A stretch of 33,050 bases of DNA, taken from the NCBI GenBank assembly GCA_013002295.1, contig JABDKI010000032.1, positions 1-33,050 on the forward strand, read 5' to 3'. How positions within the stretch are numbered: the first letter of the stretch is position 1; every line of letters begins with the position of its first letter. The notes under the pieces were generated by a model, which did not search any database, had not been told where the DNA came from, and saw only the letters and a program-made list of their open reading frames with translations. Below, in pieces: positions 17,386 through 24,703 of this stretch. The translations under genes were made by a program, and so were the position numbers. The stretch comes from Altererythrobacter sp. GTDB taxonomy: Bacteria > Pseudomonadota > Alphaproteobacteria > Sphingomonadales > Sphingomonadaceae.

Positions 17386-17826
17386 TTACTGCTGGCCACC
17401 AGCAAAACTGCGATATTTCTCATTGCCGACAAAGCCGAACTTCGTCACGCCTGAAGCCTTGATGACATTCAGCACGCGGGCTGAAAGCTCATAGCTTGCG
17501 AGAGCTTCTGGCTCAAACTGCAGCTCAGGCTCGGGCTGGATTGTCAGAGACTGCTGAAGATTGGTTGCCAGCTCGCTCATCGTGATCGGCTGTGCATTCC
17601 ACAAGATCTCATTGGTCTGTGTGAGAATCAGCTTGTTCTTGATCGGATCGATCGGTGGTGGGTTGTCATCCGGGCTCGGCTGCGGGAGGTCGATGTCGAC
17701 CGAGTGCGTAGCCACCGGAATGGTGATGATGAACATGATGAGTAGAACGAGCAAGACGTCGATCAACGGCGTCATGTTCATTTCCATCATCGGCGCGCCA
17801 TCGTCTTTACCGCCTGACATTGCCAT
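17386..17826 (-). CDS. exbD: ExbD biopolymer transport protein, second copy in the operon
   Basis: A 146-residue inner-membrane subunit of the TonB-energising proton channel. It has a short cytoplasmic N-terminus, EMNMTPLIDVLLVLLIMF at 15-32 with channel aspartate D23, one membrane helix to about 42, a Pro-rich linker (DLPQPSPDDNPPP) and a periplasmic domain. It is the fourth gene of the operon, 33 bases after the first exbD. A tonB-exbB-exbD1-exbD2 order is known from Xanthomonas and is common in sphingomonads. It resembles the stray ExbD at 15766 more than its operon neighbour. Confidence 0.93.
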   Translation of the reverse strand: MAMSGGKDDGAPMMEMNMTPLIDVLLVLLIMFIITIPVATHSVDIDLPQPSPDDNPPPIDPIKNKLILTQTNEILWNAQPITMSELATNLQQSLTIQPEPELQFEPEALASYELSARVLNVIKASGVTKFGFVGNEKYRSFAGGQQ

Positions 17827-17859
17827 AGGTGCGTACTCCTAAATTCGTGTTTCGACGGA

Positions 17860-18390
17860 TCAGATGCCCGGAGGAACCGGGTTCGAGATGAAGCCAACCG
17901 TTGGATAGCCCGAAGCCTGAACGTTGTAGATCGCTCCTGCGACACAGCGCCATGGCGCGTTCACGTCACCGCGGATGTGGACCTGCGGGATACGCTCTGG
18001 ATCTTCCATGATCGCTTCAGGGCCACCAGCAGCTGTCACGATCGCGTCAAGGCGCGCAAATGCCATGTCGTAAAGCTCTTCCGAGCTTACCGGTGTGATG
18101 TTGTTGAAATACACCCGGCATTGCCCGTTGCGCGATGCGCCTTCAAAGCCCGGTTCGCCTGCGCTTCGGCCGCCTGCATCGGTAGTGCTGACAGTCAGAA
18201 GCAGGTTTTCGACCTTATCCTTCGATTCGATCGATTCCAGAACCGGAATCTCAAGCTTCTCGATAGTCTGGATAGCCACCGGAACCGCGATGAGGAAGAT
18301 GATCAGAAGCACCAGCATCACGTCCACCAATGGCGTGGTGTTGATGTCTGACATCGGGGTTTCTGCCCCACCGCTCATCGAAATAGCCAT
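17860..18390 (-). CDS. exbD: ExbD biopolymer transport protein, first copy in the operon
   Basis: A 176-residue ExbD/TolR-type protein with SDINTTPLVDVMLVLLIIF at 14-32 (channel aspartate D23), one membrane helix, and a larger periplasmic domain than the second copy. The periplasmic domain has two cysteines (NGQCRVYF and PWRCVAG) that could form a disulfide. With ExbB it makes the proton-driven motor for TonB. It lies third in the operon, 76 bases after exbB. Confidence 0.93.
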   Translation of the reverse strand: MAISMSGGAETPMSDINTTPLVDVMLVLLIIFLIAVPVAIQTIEKLEIPVLESIESKDKVENLLLTVSTTDAGGRSAGEPGFEGASRNGQCRVYFNNITPVSSEELYDMAFARLDAIVTAAGGPEAIMEDPERIPQVHIRGDVNAPWRCVAGAIYNVQASGYPTVGFISNPVPPGI

Positions 18391-18466
18391 TGCTAATTCC
18401 TATTCGTAATTTTCGCCAAGGGTTGCTGTCGGCGGGAGCCAGCGGCCCCCGCCAAACATCAGGCGA

Positions 18467-19237
18467 TTAGGCCTTCGGAGCAGTCTTCGCAGCAGCAGCT
18501 GGTTTAGCAGCGGCACGTGCCGGAGCTTTCACTGCTGGGCGAACCGCACCATTCGAGCTGATGTTAGCCAGAATGTCGGTCGAGAAGCTTGAAAGCGCTT
18601 CTGCGATGCGGCGGTTACGGCTCTGCAGCCAGTTGTATGCGAACACCGCAGGCACAGCCACGAACAGACCAATCGCGGTCATGATCAGAGCTTCACCAAC
18701 CGGTCCAGCTACTTTGTCGATCGATGCCGAACCAGCGATACCGATGTTGATCAGCGCGCGGTAGATACCGATAACCGTACCGAGCAGGCCCACGAACGGT
18801 GCAGTTGCACCAACCGTTGCGAGGAACGGCAGGCCACCAGCAAGCTTTGCATTGATGGCATCTTCTGAACGTTGCAGCGAACCGTGCATCCAGTCATGTG
18901 CTTCGAGCTGGTCAGTCATCTTGCCGTGCTCGTCTTCTGCACGAAGAGCATCGTCAGCAACCTGGCGCCATGCGCTGTTCTTCTCAAGCTTGGTCGCGCC
19001 TTCCTTGATGGAGCCGGCCTGCCAGAACTTGCCTTGCACGTCGCGCTTGTACTGCTTCATCACTTTGCTCTGCTCGAGCAGTTTGGTGATGAGGATGTAG
19101 AATGAGCCAACGCTCATGATGATCATGATGGCGAGAATGAACCAGGCAACCGGGCCACCCTGCTCCATTGCTTCCATGAAACCGAAGCTGTTTTTGACGT
19201 CAGCTGCGTTTGCTGCTGCAAGAAGGTTGATAATCAT
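18467..19237 (-). CDS. exbB: ExbB (MotA/TolQ/ExbB family proton channel)
   Basis: A 256-residue inner-membrane protein with three predicted membrane helices (about 29-50, 136-158 and 183-202) and the large cytoplasmic loop after helix 1 that is typical of ExbB. The family signature LATVGATAPFVGLLGTVIGI lies at 139-158, and GPVGEALIMTAIGLFVAVPA at 178-197 forms helix 3. The C-terminal 24 residues are Ala/Lys/Pro-rich and low in complexity, ending the protein in a basic tail. It works with the two downstream ExbD proteins and TonB to couple the proton gradient to outer-membrane transport. Confidence 0.95.
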   Translation of the reverse strand: MIINLLAAANAADVKNSFGFMEAMEQGGPVAWFILAIMIIMSVGSFYILITKLLEQSKVMKQYKRDVQGKFWQAGSIKEGATKLEKNSAWRQVADDALRAEDEHGKMTDQLEAHDWMHGSLQRSEDAINAKLAGGLPFLATVGATAPFVGLLGTVIGIYRALINIGIAGSASIDKVAGPVGEALIMTAIGLFVAVPAVFAYNWLQSRNRRIAEALSSFSTDILANISSNGAVRPAVKAPARAAAKPAAAAKTAPKA

Positions 19238-19301
19238 TGCGAATAGTCCTTTTAAAAATTGTCCCCAAAGGCCTCAGGCTAACTCTCTATTGCCCTGCGC
19301 C

Positions 19302-19952
19302 TTAGTTTAGTCGGTATTGAATGCTGGTATTGAACGAACCGGTTGTCTCGTTCCCGGCAGCGTCAAGCGCCGGATTGAAACGAGCATAACGCTCCATTCC
19401 GCGACAGGCTGCCTGATCGAGCACGCTCGATCCGCTTGAACGGGATACGCGGCAAGACGTTACACGTCCGTTCGCGCCAACAACCACGCTCACGCCAACG
19501 GTTCCCTCAACTTCTTCACGCAGAGCGCGCGATGGATAGTTTTCCTGGATCCGGCCAGCCCAACGACCCTGGTTCCGCGGTGTGGCGCCACGAGCCTGTG
19601 AAGGCGGTGCTGGCGGTGCCGGTGGCGGTACGACCAGTGCTGGCGGTGCAGGCGGCGGAATCGTCGGCTGCGTTTGAATCGGTGGCGGTGCCGGCGCGAT
19701 GCTGATCGGCGGCGGCGGAGCCACTGGCGGCGGCGGCGCCGCTTGTTCTGGCTCGGGCGGAGGCGGTTCATCCTCCGGCTCAGGTGGCGGCGGTTCCTCG
19801 ATGTCGACGGTGGTCACTCGTTCGACCACATTCTTCACCGCGGAAACTGCCAAGCCACTAATGAATAGGTAACCGACGAAAACATGGATCAGGGCAACAA
19901 AAAATATTGCCGTGATTCGGTTACCGCTCGTTTGTTGGTCAGCGTAGGCCAT
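19302..19952 (-). CDS. tonB: TonB energy-transducing protein
   Basis: A 216-residue protein with an N-terminal membrane anchor (about 13-34), a long proline-rich spacer (about 53-117, Pro/Glu blocks then Pro/Ala/Val blocks) that spans the periplasm, and a C-terminal TonB domain (about 129-216). The domain includes YPSRALREEVEGTVGVSVVV at 139-158, a CxxS-like segment TSCRVSRSSG at 165-174, and MERYARFNPA at 186-195. It contacts the TonB box of outer-membrane receptors. ATG 19952 is preferred over ATG 19970 because GGAGAGA precedes it. It is the first gene of the operon, 64 bases before exbB. Confidence 0.94.
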   Translation of the reverse strand: MAYADQQTSGNRITAIFFVALIHVFVGYLFISGLAVSAVKNVVERVTTVDIEEPPPPEPEDEPPPPEPEQAAPPPPVAPPPPISIAPAPPPIQTQPTIPPPAPPALVVPPPAPPAPPSQARGATPRNQGRWAGRIQENYPSRALREEVEGTVGVSVVVGANGRVTSCRVSRSSGSSVLDQAACRGMERYARFNPALDAAGNETTGSFNTSIQYRLN

Positions 19953-20021
19953 CCAGTCGCTTCTCTCCATTCACTTTGCCGGGGTTGGGCCCGACAATCT
20001 TTACCCCGCAAACCAAATTCG

Positions 20022-20114
20022 TTCGCGGAGCGAAAACTCCAATTTTCTCCCTGACCGGGCTGCGCGCCGGCGACCCGGAAGTTTGCAGGGCGTCCCCCCA
20101 AGGGGACCTGCAAA
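20022..20114 (-). promoter_or_regulatory. Structured region ahead of tonB with several hairpins
   Basis: Between tonB and the divergent secreted-protein gene lie about 360 bases without a convincing gene. The tonB-proximal part holds three successive inverted repeats: TTTGCAG(3-base bulge)GTCCCC/GGGGACCTGCAAA at 20082-20114; CCGGG/CCCGG at 20055-20059 and 20074-20078; and two mutually exclusive small stems, TTCG/CGAA at 20022-20025 with 20031-20034, or GGAG/CTCC at 20027-20030 with 20037-20040. Further from tonB are ATCGG/CCGAT (20199-20203, 20211-20215) and near-direct repeats ATTGCAAG/ATTGTAAG (20247-20254, 20261-20268). This could be a tonB leader RNA, an operator cluster or an intergenic repeat element. 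No classical Fur box was recognised. Confidence 0.4.
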
Positions 20115-20332
20115 GGACCAAAGTTTACCAACTCCCCAACTTCGCTCGGTCCCTAGCTTCGGGCTTTAACGGCCAAGCTTCAGCCGCGCAAACGCTTTAT
20201 CGGTTAATTGCCGATTCACACGTGATTGTCTGCTATCTATAGATCCATTGCAAGGGTGCTATTGTAAGCGCACGAATATTCCCCGCATCGCGCCCAATCC
20301 TGCGCGAAGCAAACTGTCTCGAGACTGAAATT

Positions 20333-21163
20333 ATGCTGCAAATCAAAAACTTGATTCTCGCTTCGGCCGGTGCCTCTGCCCTCGTGGCGGGGCCAGTTTC
20401 TGCGCAAGAGGAGAGTCTTCAGGCTCTTCCGACCTATGCTGAATTTGTCGACCTGGCAGACAGCGCTGAGCTGGTTGTGCGCGCGAAGATTCGCCGTGCA
20501 ATCGCACTTGAGCCCGAGCGCGCGCCCGATGTCGCGCCCGGATTCGCGCGCCTTTATATAGAGGCCGAGACCATGGCGCTTTTGTCCGGTTCGGCCCCAT
20601 TGGGAGAAAGTTTGCGCTATCTGGTCGATGTACCGCTCGATTCGCGTGGCAAGGTGCCAAAGTTAAAGAAGCAGGAGGTTCTTCTTTTCGCGCGCAGCGT
20701 ACCGGGCCGCCCGTCTGAACTGCAATTGTCCGGCGATTCGGCGCAGCAATTCTATTCGCCCGAGTTTGAAGCGCGCCTGCGCCCGGTGTTGACAGATCTG
20801 GCGGCTCCCGATTCGCCGCCGGTCGTAACCGGGGTTCGTGATGCCTTGTCTGTGCCTGGCAATCTGACCGGCGAATCGGAAACGCAGATATTTCTTGATA
20901 CGGAAGATGGTGCGCCGGTTTCTGTCACGGTCCTGCGCCGGCCAGGTCGCCCGCCGGCTTGGGGTGTGTCCTGGGGAGAGATTATCGATCAATCCGCGCG
21001 CCCTCCCGAACCCGAATCGCTCGAATGGTACCGCCTCGCCTGCGCTTTGCCCGCGCGGCTTCCCGCTGAAGCCAATCTTTCGAATGACAGCGCCGCCCGC
21101 ACGCAGGCCGAGCGCGACTATCAACTGATGATGGGCGCGTTGGGGCCCTGTACGCGCAGTTAA
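20333..21163 (+). CDS. Secreted protein of unknown function
   Basis: A 276-residue protein with a clear signal peptide (MLQIKNLILASAGASALVAG..VSAQ, about 1-24). The mature part has no domain that I recognise. It is hydrophilic with beta-strand-like stretches (ARLYIEAETMALL, LRYLVDVPLD, QEVLLFARSVPG) and a C-terminal ADSARTQAERDYQLMMGALGPC-like end with two cysteines (LACALP and GPCT). It is divergent from tonB across a structured region and 84 bases upstream of a thioesterase gene on the same strand. Periplasmic location is inferred from the signal peptide; function is not. Confidence 0.75.
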   Translation: MLQIKNLILASAGASALVAGPVSAQEESLQALPTYAEFVDLADSAELVVRAKIRRAIALEPERAPDVAPGFARLYIEAETMALLSGSAPLGESLRYLVDVPLDSRGKVPKLKKQEVLLFARSVPGRPSELQLSGDSAQQFYSPEFEARLRPVLTDLAAPDSPPVVTGVRDALSVPGNLTGESETQIFLDTEDGAPVSVTVLRRPGRPPAWGVSWGEIIDQSARPPEPESLEWYRLACALPARLPAEANLSNDSAARTQAERDYQLMMGALGPCTRS

Positions 21164-21247
21164 AGCAATAACGGCAAAGCTGGCCTAGCGACGGTCCAAG
21201 ACAAAGTGGTTCACACCTGCCTGCTGCTCAGGCTAGAGGCGATGGCT

Positions 21248-21679
21248 ATGAACGAGCCTTTCAAACACACTTTCCGCGTGCGCTATGCCGAAGTCGATCC
21301 CCAGGCGGTCGTCTTCAATTCGCGCTATCTCGAGTATGCCGACATTCTGGTGACCGAGTATTTCCGTGATGCGCGCAACCGCGGCATGCCGGCTGATCTG
21401 GAATTCCATGTCCGCCGCGCAAAGGTTGATTACATCGCGCCAATGCGGGTCGACGAGCTGATCGAAGGCAGTATCAGCGTGCCCAAGATCGGCAATTCGA
21501 GCATGGAACAGATTATCACTCTACACGGCGCAGATGATGGTTCGCTCCGTGCTGAAATCCGGCTGGTTGCGGTGATGGTTGATCTGCCGACCGGCAAGCC
21601 TGAACGCATTCCCGATAGCGTGCGTGCTGCGTTTGGGCATCCCGCGTCGGAGCCAGTGGCAGAGAAGCTCGATGGCTGA
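21248..21679 (+). CDS. YbgC/FadM-like hotdog acyl-CoA thioesterase
   Basis: A 143-residue protein of the 4-hydroxybenzoyl-CoA thioesterase family. The N-terminal motif RVRYAEVDPQAVVFNSRYLE holds the family aspartate and matches the Tyr-x-x-x-Asp-x-x-x-x-Val pattern of YbgC-type enzymes. ATG 21248 lies 8 bases from AGAGG and is preferred to ATG 21242, which is only 2 bases from it. The 3' end overlaps the hom start by 8 bases, so it may be translationally coupled to hom. The acyl-CoA substrate is unknown. Confidence 0.88.
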   Translation: MNEPFKHTFRVRYAEVDPQAVVFNSRYLEYADILVTEYFRDARNRGMPADLEFHVRRAKVDYIAPMRVDELIEGSISVPKIGNSSMEQIITLHGADDGSLRAEIRLVAVMVDLPTGKPERIPDSVRAAFGHPASEPVAEKLDG

Positions 21680-22982
21680 TGCTATTCGTATTGGCCTGGC
21701 CGGGCTGGGCACGGTTGGCGTTGGCGTAATTCGGCTGCTGGAAACCAATCGTGATCTGTTGACCGCCCGCGCGGGTTCGCAGCTGAAAGTGACCGCGGTC
21801 AGCGCACAAAGCCGGGCTAAGGATCGCGGCGTCGATCTGGCTGGCTATGCCTGGGAAGATGATCCCGTGGCTCTCGCAACGCGCGACGACGTGGATGTTG
21901 TGGTGGAGTTGATTGGCGGGTCCGATGGGCCTGCCTTGGCGCTGGCCGAAGCCGCGCTTGCCAATGGCAAGGCGGTGGTCACCGCCAACAAAGCAATGAT
22001 TGCACATCACGGGCTGTCGCTGGCAACCAGTGCAGAGGCGCAAGATGTCGCGCTGAAATTCGAAGCGGCGGTTGCAGGCGGAATCCCGGTCGTAAAGGGG
22101 CTTCGCGAAGGTACCTCTGCCAACAAGCTCACCAGCATTTACGGCATTCTCAACGGTACTTGCAATTACATCCTCTCGACGATGGAAGACACCGGGGCGG
22201 ACTTCGCCGATGTCCTGGCTGAGGCACAAGCCAAAGGGTATGCAGAGGCTGACCCGACCTTCGATATCGAAGGGGTGGATGCCGCGCACAAGCTGGCGAT
22301 TCTGGCGGCGATCGGTTTTGGTGCAGAGCTGGATTTCGGTGCTGTGCGCGCCACAGGCATCACCCGCGTTGGCGCGGCAGATATTGCGCAGGCTGATACG
22401 CTGGGGTTTGTGATTCGTTTGATTGCTCAGGCTGATGTCGAACACTCGCCAGATGGGGACCGCCTGTTGCAGCGCGTGCGGCCTTGCCTGGTCTCGAAAG
22501 CGCACCCGCTTAGCGGTGTTGACGGGCCGACAAACGCGGTTGTTGCGGAAGGCAATTTCTCCGGTCGTCTGTTGTTTCAAGGCGCGGGCGCAGGTGAAGG
22601 CCCGACAGCCAGCGCCGTGGTCGCAGACATTATCGATATCGCGCGTGATGAGGTAGGCGCGCCTTTCTCTATTCCTGTCGCGAGCTTGTCTCCCATGCCG
22701 CCAGCCGAATCAGGCGAGCGGCTGGAGCGCACCTATTTGCGGTTTACCGTAACAGACCGCCCCGGCGTGCTGGCAGAGATTACCGCTGCGATGCGCGACG
22801 CGGGTGTGTCGATTGAAAGCCTGATCCAGAAGGGCCGGGCGGATGATGGCGGCGGCGATGTGCTGGTCGCGATGGTCACGCACGAAGGGCCGGAGCGGTG
22901 CGTGCGTGAAGCGATCGACCTGCTGAAGGGGTCAGACAGCCTTACTGCTCCCCCGCTGGTTCTTCCGATTCTTCCGGACTAG
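21672..22982 (+). CDS. hom: Homoserine dehydrogenase
   Basis: NAD(P)-dependent reduction of aspartate semialdehyde to homoserine, the branch point to threonine and methionine. The 436-residue protein has an N-terminal Rossmann fold with GLAGLGTVGVG at 8-18, the catalytic region KGLREGTSANKLTSIYGILN at 142-161 with NGTCNYILS at 161-169, DPTFDIEGVDAAHKLAIL at 194-211 (D203 and K207 in conserved positions), and a C-terminal ACT domain at about 355-430 that usually senses threonine. The frame is open upstream, but ATG 21672 gives the normal N-terminus. The 3' end overlaps the converging gene at 22942 by 41 bases. Confidence 0.95.
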   Translation: MADAIRIGLAGLGTVGVGVIRLLETNRDLLTARAGSQLKVTAVSAQSRAKDRGVDLAGYAWEDDPVALATRDDVDVVVELIGGSDGPALALAEAALANGKAVVTANKAMIAHHGLSLATSAEAQDVALKFEAAVAGGIPVVKGLREGTSANKLTSIYGILNGTCNYILSTMEDTGADFADVLAEAQAKGYAEADPTFDIEGVDAAHKLAILAAIGFGAELDFGAVRATGITRVGAADIAQADTLGFVIRLIAQADVEHSPDGDRLLQRVRPCLVSKAHPLSGVDGPTNAVVAEGNFSGRLLFQGAGAGEGPTASAVVADIIDIARDEVGAPFSIPVASLSPMPPAESGERLERTYLRFTVTDRPGVLAEITAAMRDAGVSIESLIQKGRADDGGGDVLVAMVTHEGPERCVREAIDLLKGSDSLTAPPLVLPILPD

Positions 22983-23586
22983 AAACCGCGTTTTCGGCAT
23001 CAAGCTCGATCAGATTCTCATGGCCCGTTTCATCGCCTATTGGCGAGAGGCCGCGCGCGATCCTGTCCGCGTCTGATCCCGCCGGCGCTTGTGGCAGCGC
23101 CGCGACATCGATGATGAGCGCGGGCGGCGGCGGGCATTTCTGCAAGCCCGGAATGCACAGCCCGCCGACTGTTGGCGGCCCTTTGAAAATGCCAGGTCCC
23201 GCAACGTCCGGTGTCAATAGAGTGTCCGCGTATTGTGTCTCGCGTGCATAGCGATCGCGCGCATCCTCGCGACTGCCGCTGTAATAATTGGAATTGTCTT
23301 CCACGATCTCGCGGCAAACCACGATAGCGCGCGAGATTGTCGAGGCATCCTGTTCCTCCTCGCATTGCTCTATACGGCGCTGATCCGCCGGGCCGTCAGG
23401 CACTTCGACCAACAAGTCGACAGTGTCCGTCCGCTCAATCGGTTCGATATCGATTGGCTGCCGGATCGGGGGAGGGGTCGGTGTGTATTCAGGCGCAACT
23501 TCTTGTGCGACTGCCGGAGACGCAATAGCCCATATAAGAAGCAATGGGGCGCTTTTCCCGGTCCACCATACGGGTCTGCTCGACAA
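22942..23586 (-). CDS. Secreted cysteine-containing protein of unknown function
   Basis: A 214-residue protein, probably starting at TTG 23586, which has AAGGAG 6 bases upstream and opens a signal peptide (..SAPLLLIWAIASPAVAQ, cleavage near 27). An ATG is absent in this frame. The mature part has Pro-rich segments and four cysteines (EQCEEE, VVCREI, GGLCIP and LQKCPP) that could form two disulfides. The segment SRAIVVCREIVEDNSNYY resembles short motifs seen in sphingomonad secreted unknowns. No function is proposed. It is antisense to the hom 3' end over 41 bases and divergent from glpX (57 bases between starts). Confidence 0.7.
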   Translation of the reverse strand: MSSRPVWWTGKSAPLLLIWAIASPAVAQEVAPEYTPTPPPIRQPIDIEPIERTDTVDLLVEVPDGPADQRRIEQCEEEQDASTISRAIVVCREIVEDNSNYYSGSREDARDRYARETQYADTLLTPDVAGPGIFKGPPTVGGLCIPGLQKCPPPPALIIDVAALPQAPAGSDADRIARGLSPIGDETGHENLIELDAENAVSSPEESEEPAGEQ

Positions 23587-23643
23587 GCGCCGCTCCTTCT
23601 GTTTAGGGCATTGGCCAAACACACGCTGAGGACTGAATTGCAC

Positions 23644-24639
23644 ATGAACACCGATCTTCTCGCTCAAAAATCCGTCGACGAAAGCGCGCTCGACCGCGTG
23701 TTGGTGATGGAAATGGTCCGCGTAACAGAAGCCGCCGCTGTCGCCGCTTCGCAGCTGATCGGGCGCGGGGACGAGAAAGCCGCTGACGCGGCGGCGGTCG
23801 AAGCGATGCGACGCGCGTTTGACACGCTTTATATGGATGGCACTGTCGTGATAGGCGAAGGCGAACGCGACGAAGCGCCGATGCTCTATATCGGCGAAAA
23901 AGTAGGCGGCGCGCCTGGCAAAGGCCCCAAGATCGATATCGCGCTTGATCCGCTTGAAGGCACGACCATCACGGCGAAGGCCGGTCCCAATGCGCTGGCG
24001 GTGCTGGCCGCGGCGGAGGAAGGCAATCTGCTCAATGCGCCGGACACTTATATGGACAAGATCGCGGTTGGCCCTGGCTATCCGCCAGATGTGATCGATC
24101 TCGCCAAATCAGCGACCGAAAATGTGCAGTCTGTTGCTGCGGCCAAGGACGTAGAGCCGCACGAGATCATTGTTTGCGTGCTCGACCGGCCACGCCATGC
24201 CGATCTGATCGCAGAACTGCGCGGCATTGGCTGCGGAGTGGTGCTGATCGGCGATGGTGATGTGGCTGGTGTGATTGCGGTGACTGACGAGGAAACCACG
24301 ATCGACATGTATATGGGCCAGGGCGGCGCACCAGAAGGCGTGCTGGCTGCAGCCGCGCTGCGCTGCGCAGGCGGCCAGTTCAACGGCCGGTTGGTGTTCC
24401 GCAACGAAGACGAAAAAGCGCGAGCGCGCAAATGGGGGATCGAGGATCTGGACCGGATCTACAAGCTGGAAGATCTGGCCAAAGGGGACTGCATCTTTGC
24501 CGCGACCGGCGTCACCTCGGGTTCCTTGCTTGACGGTGTGAAGCGCCTGCGCGGCGGCAAGATGACAACCCACAGCGTCGTGATGCGCGCGAGCTCTGGC
24601 ACAGTCAGGTGGATCAGGGGTGAGCACCGCGTGAAGTAA
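23644..24639 (+). CDS. glpX: Class II fructose-1,6-bisphosphatase
   Basis: Hydrolyses fructose-1,6-bisphosphate to fructose-6-phosphate in gluconeogenesis. The 331-residue protein matches GlpX: GEGERDEAPMLYIGEKVGG at 71-89, DPLEGTTIT at 102-110 (metal-binding core), a C-terminal half with LRCAGGQFNGRLVFRNEDE, and GVTSGSLLDGV near the end. The N-terminus reads MNTDLLAQKSVDESALDRVL; an open frame upstream is ignored. hom next to glpX is a recurring alphaproteobacterial arrangement, here interrupted by the antisense secreted gene. It has the same superfamily fold as cysQ and the hisN-like gene in this window. Confidence 0.95.
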   Translation: MNTDLLAQKSVDESALDRVLVMEMVRVTEAAAVAASQLIGRGDEKAADAAAVEAMRRAFDTLYMDGTVVIGEGERDEAPMLYIGEKVGGAPGKGPKIDIALDPLEGTTITAKAGPNALAVLAAAEEGNLLNAPDTYMDKIAVGPGYPPDVIDLAKSATENVQSVAAAKDVEPHEIIVCVLDRPRHADLIAELRGIGCGVVLIGDGDVAGVIAVTDEETTIDMYMGQGGAPEGVLAAAALRCAGGQFNGRLVFRNEDEKARARKWGIEDLDRIYKLEDLAKGDCIFAATGVTSGSLLDGVKRLRGGKMTTHSVVMRASSGTVRWIRGEHRVK

Positions 24640-24703
24640 CGCGTCCTTACATCGGTGATTTAGCACCCTTTGCGACTTGGGCATTGTCTGCCACAAAGCG
24701 GGC

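Noticed and set aside
19600..19800. Repetitive GGCGGC-type sequence
   Set aside because: It is simply the codons of the proline-rich TonB spacer, not a separate repeat element.
19976..20242. Plus-strand (88 codons) and minus-strand (80 codons) open frames ahead of tonB
   Set aside because: Both are formed by the inverted repeats of the intergenic region, lack ribosome binding sites and have no protein-like features.
21516..22580. Minus-strand open frame of 354 codons
   Set aside because: It lies antisense inside hom, whose protein is unmistakable; the minus translation is Arg/Cys/His-rich and shows no domain.
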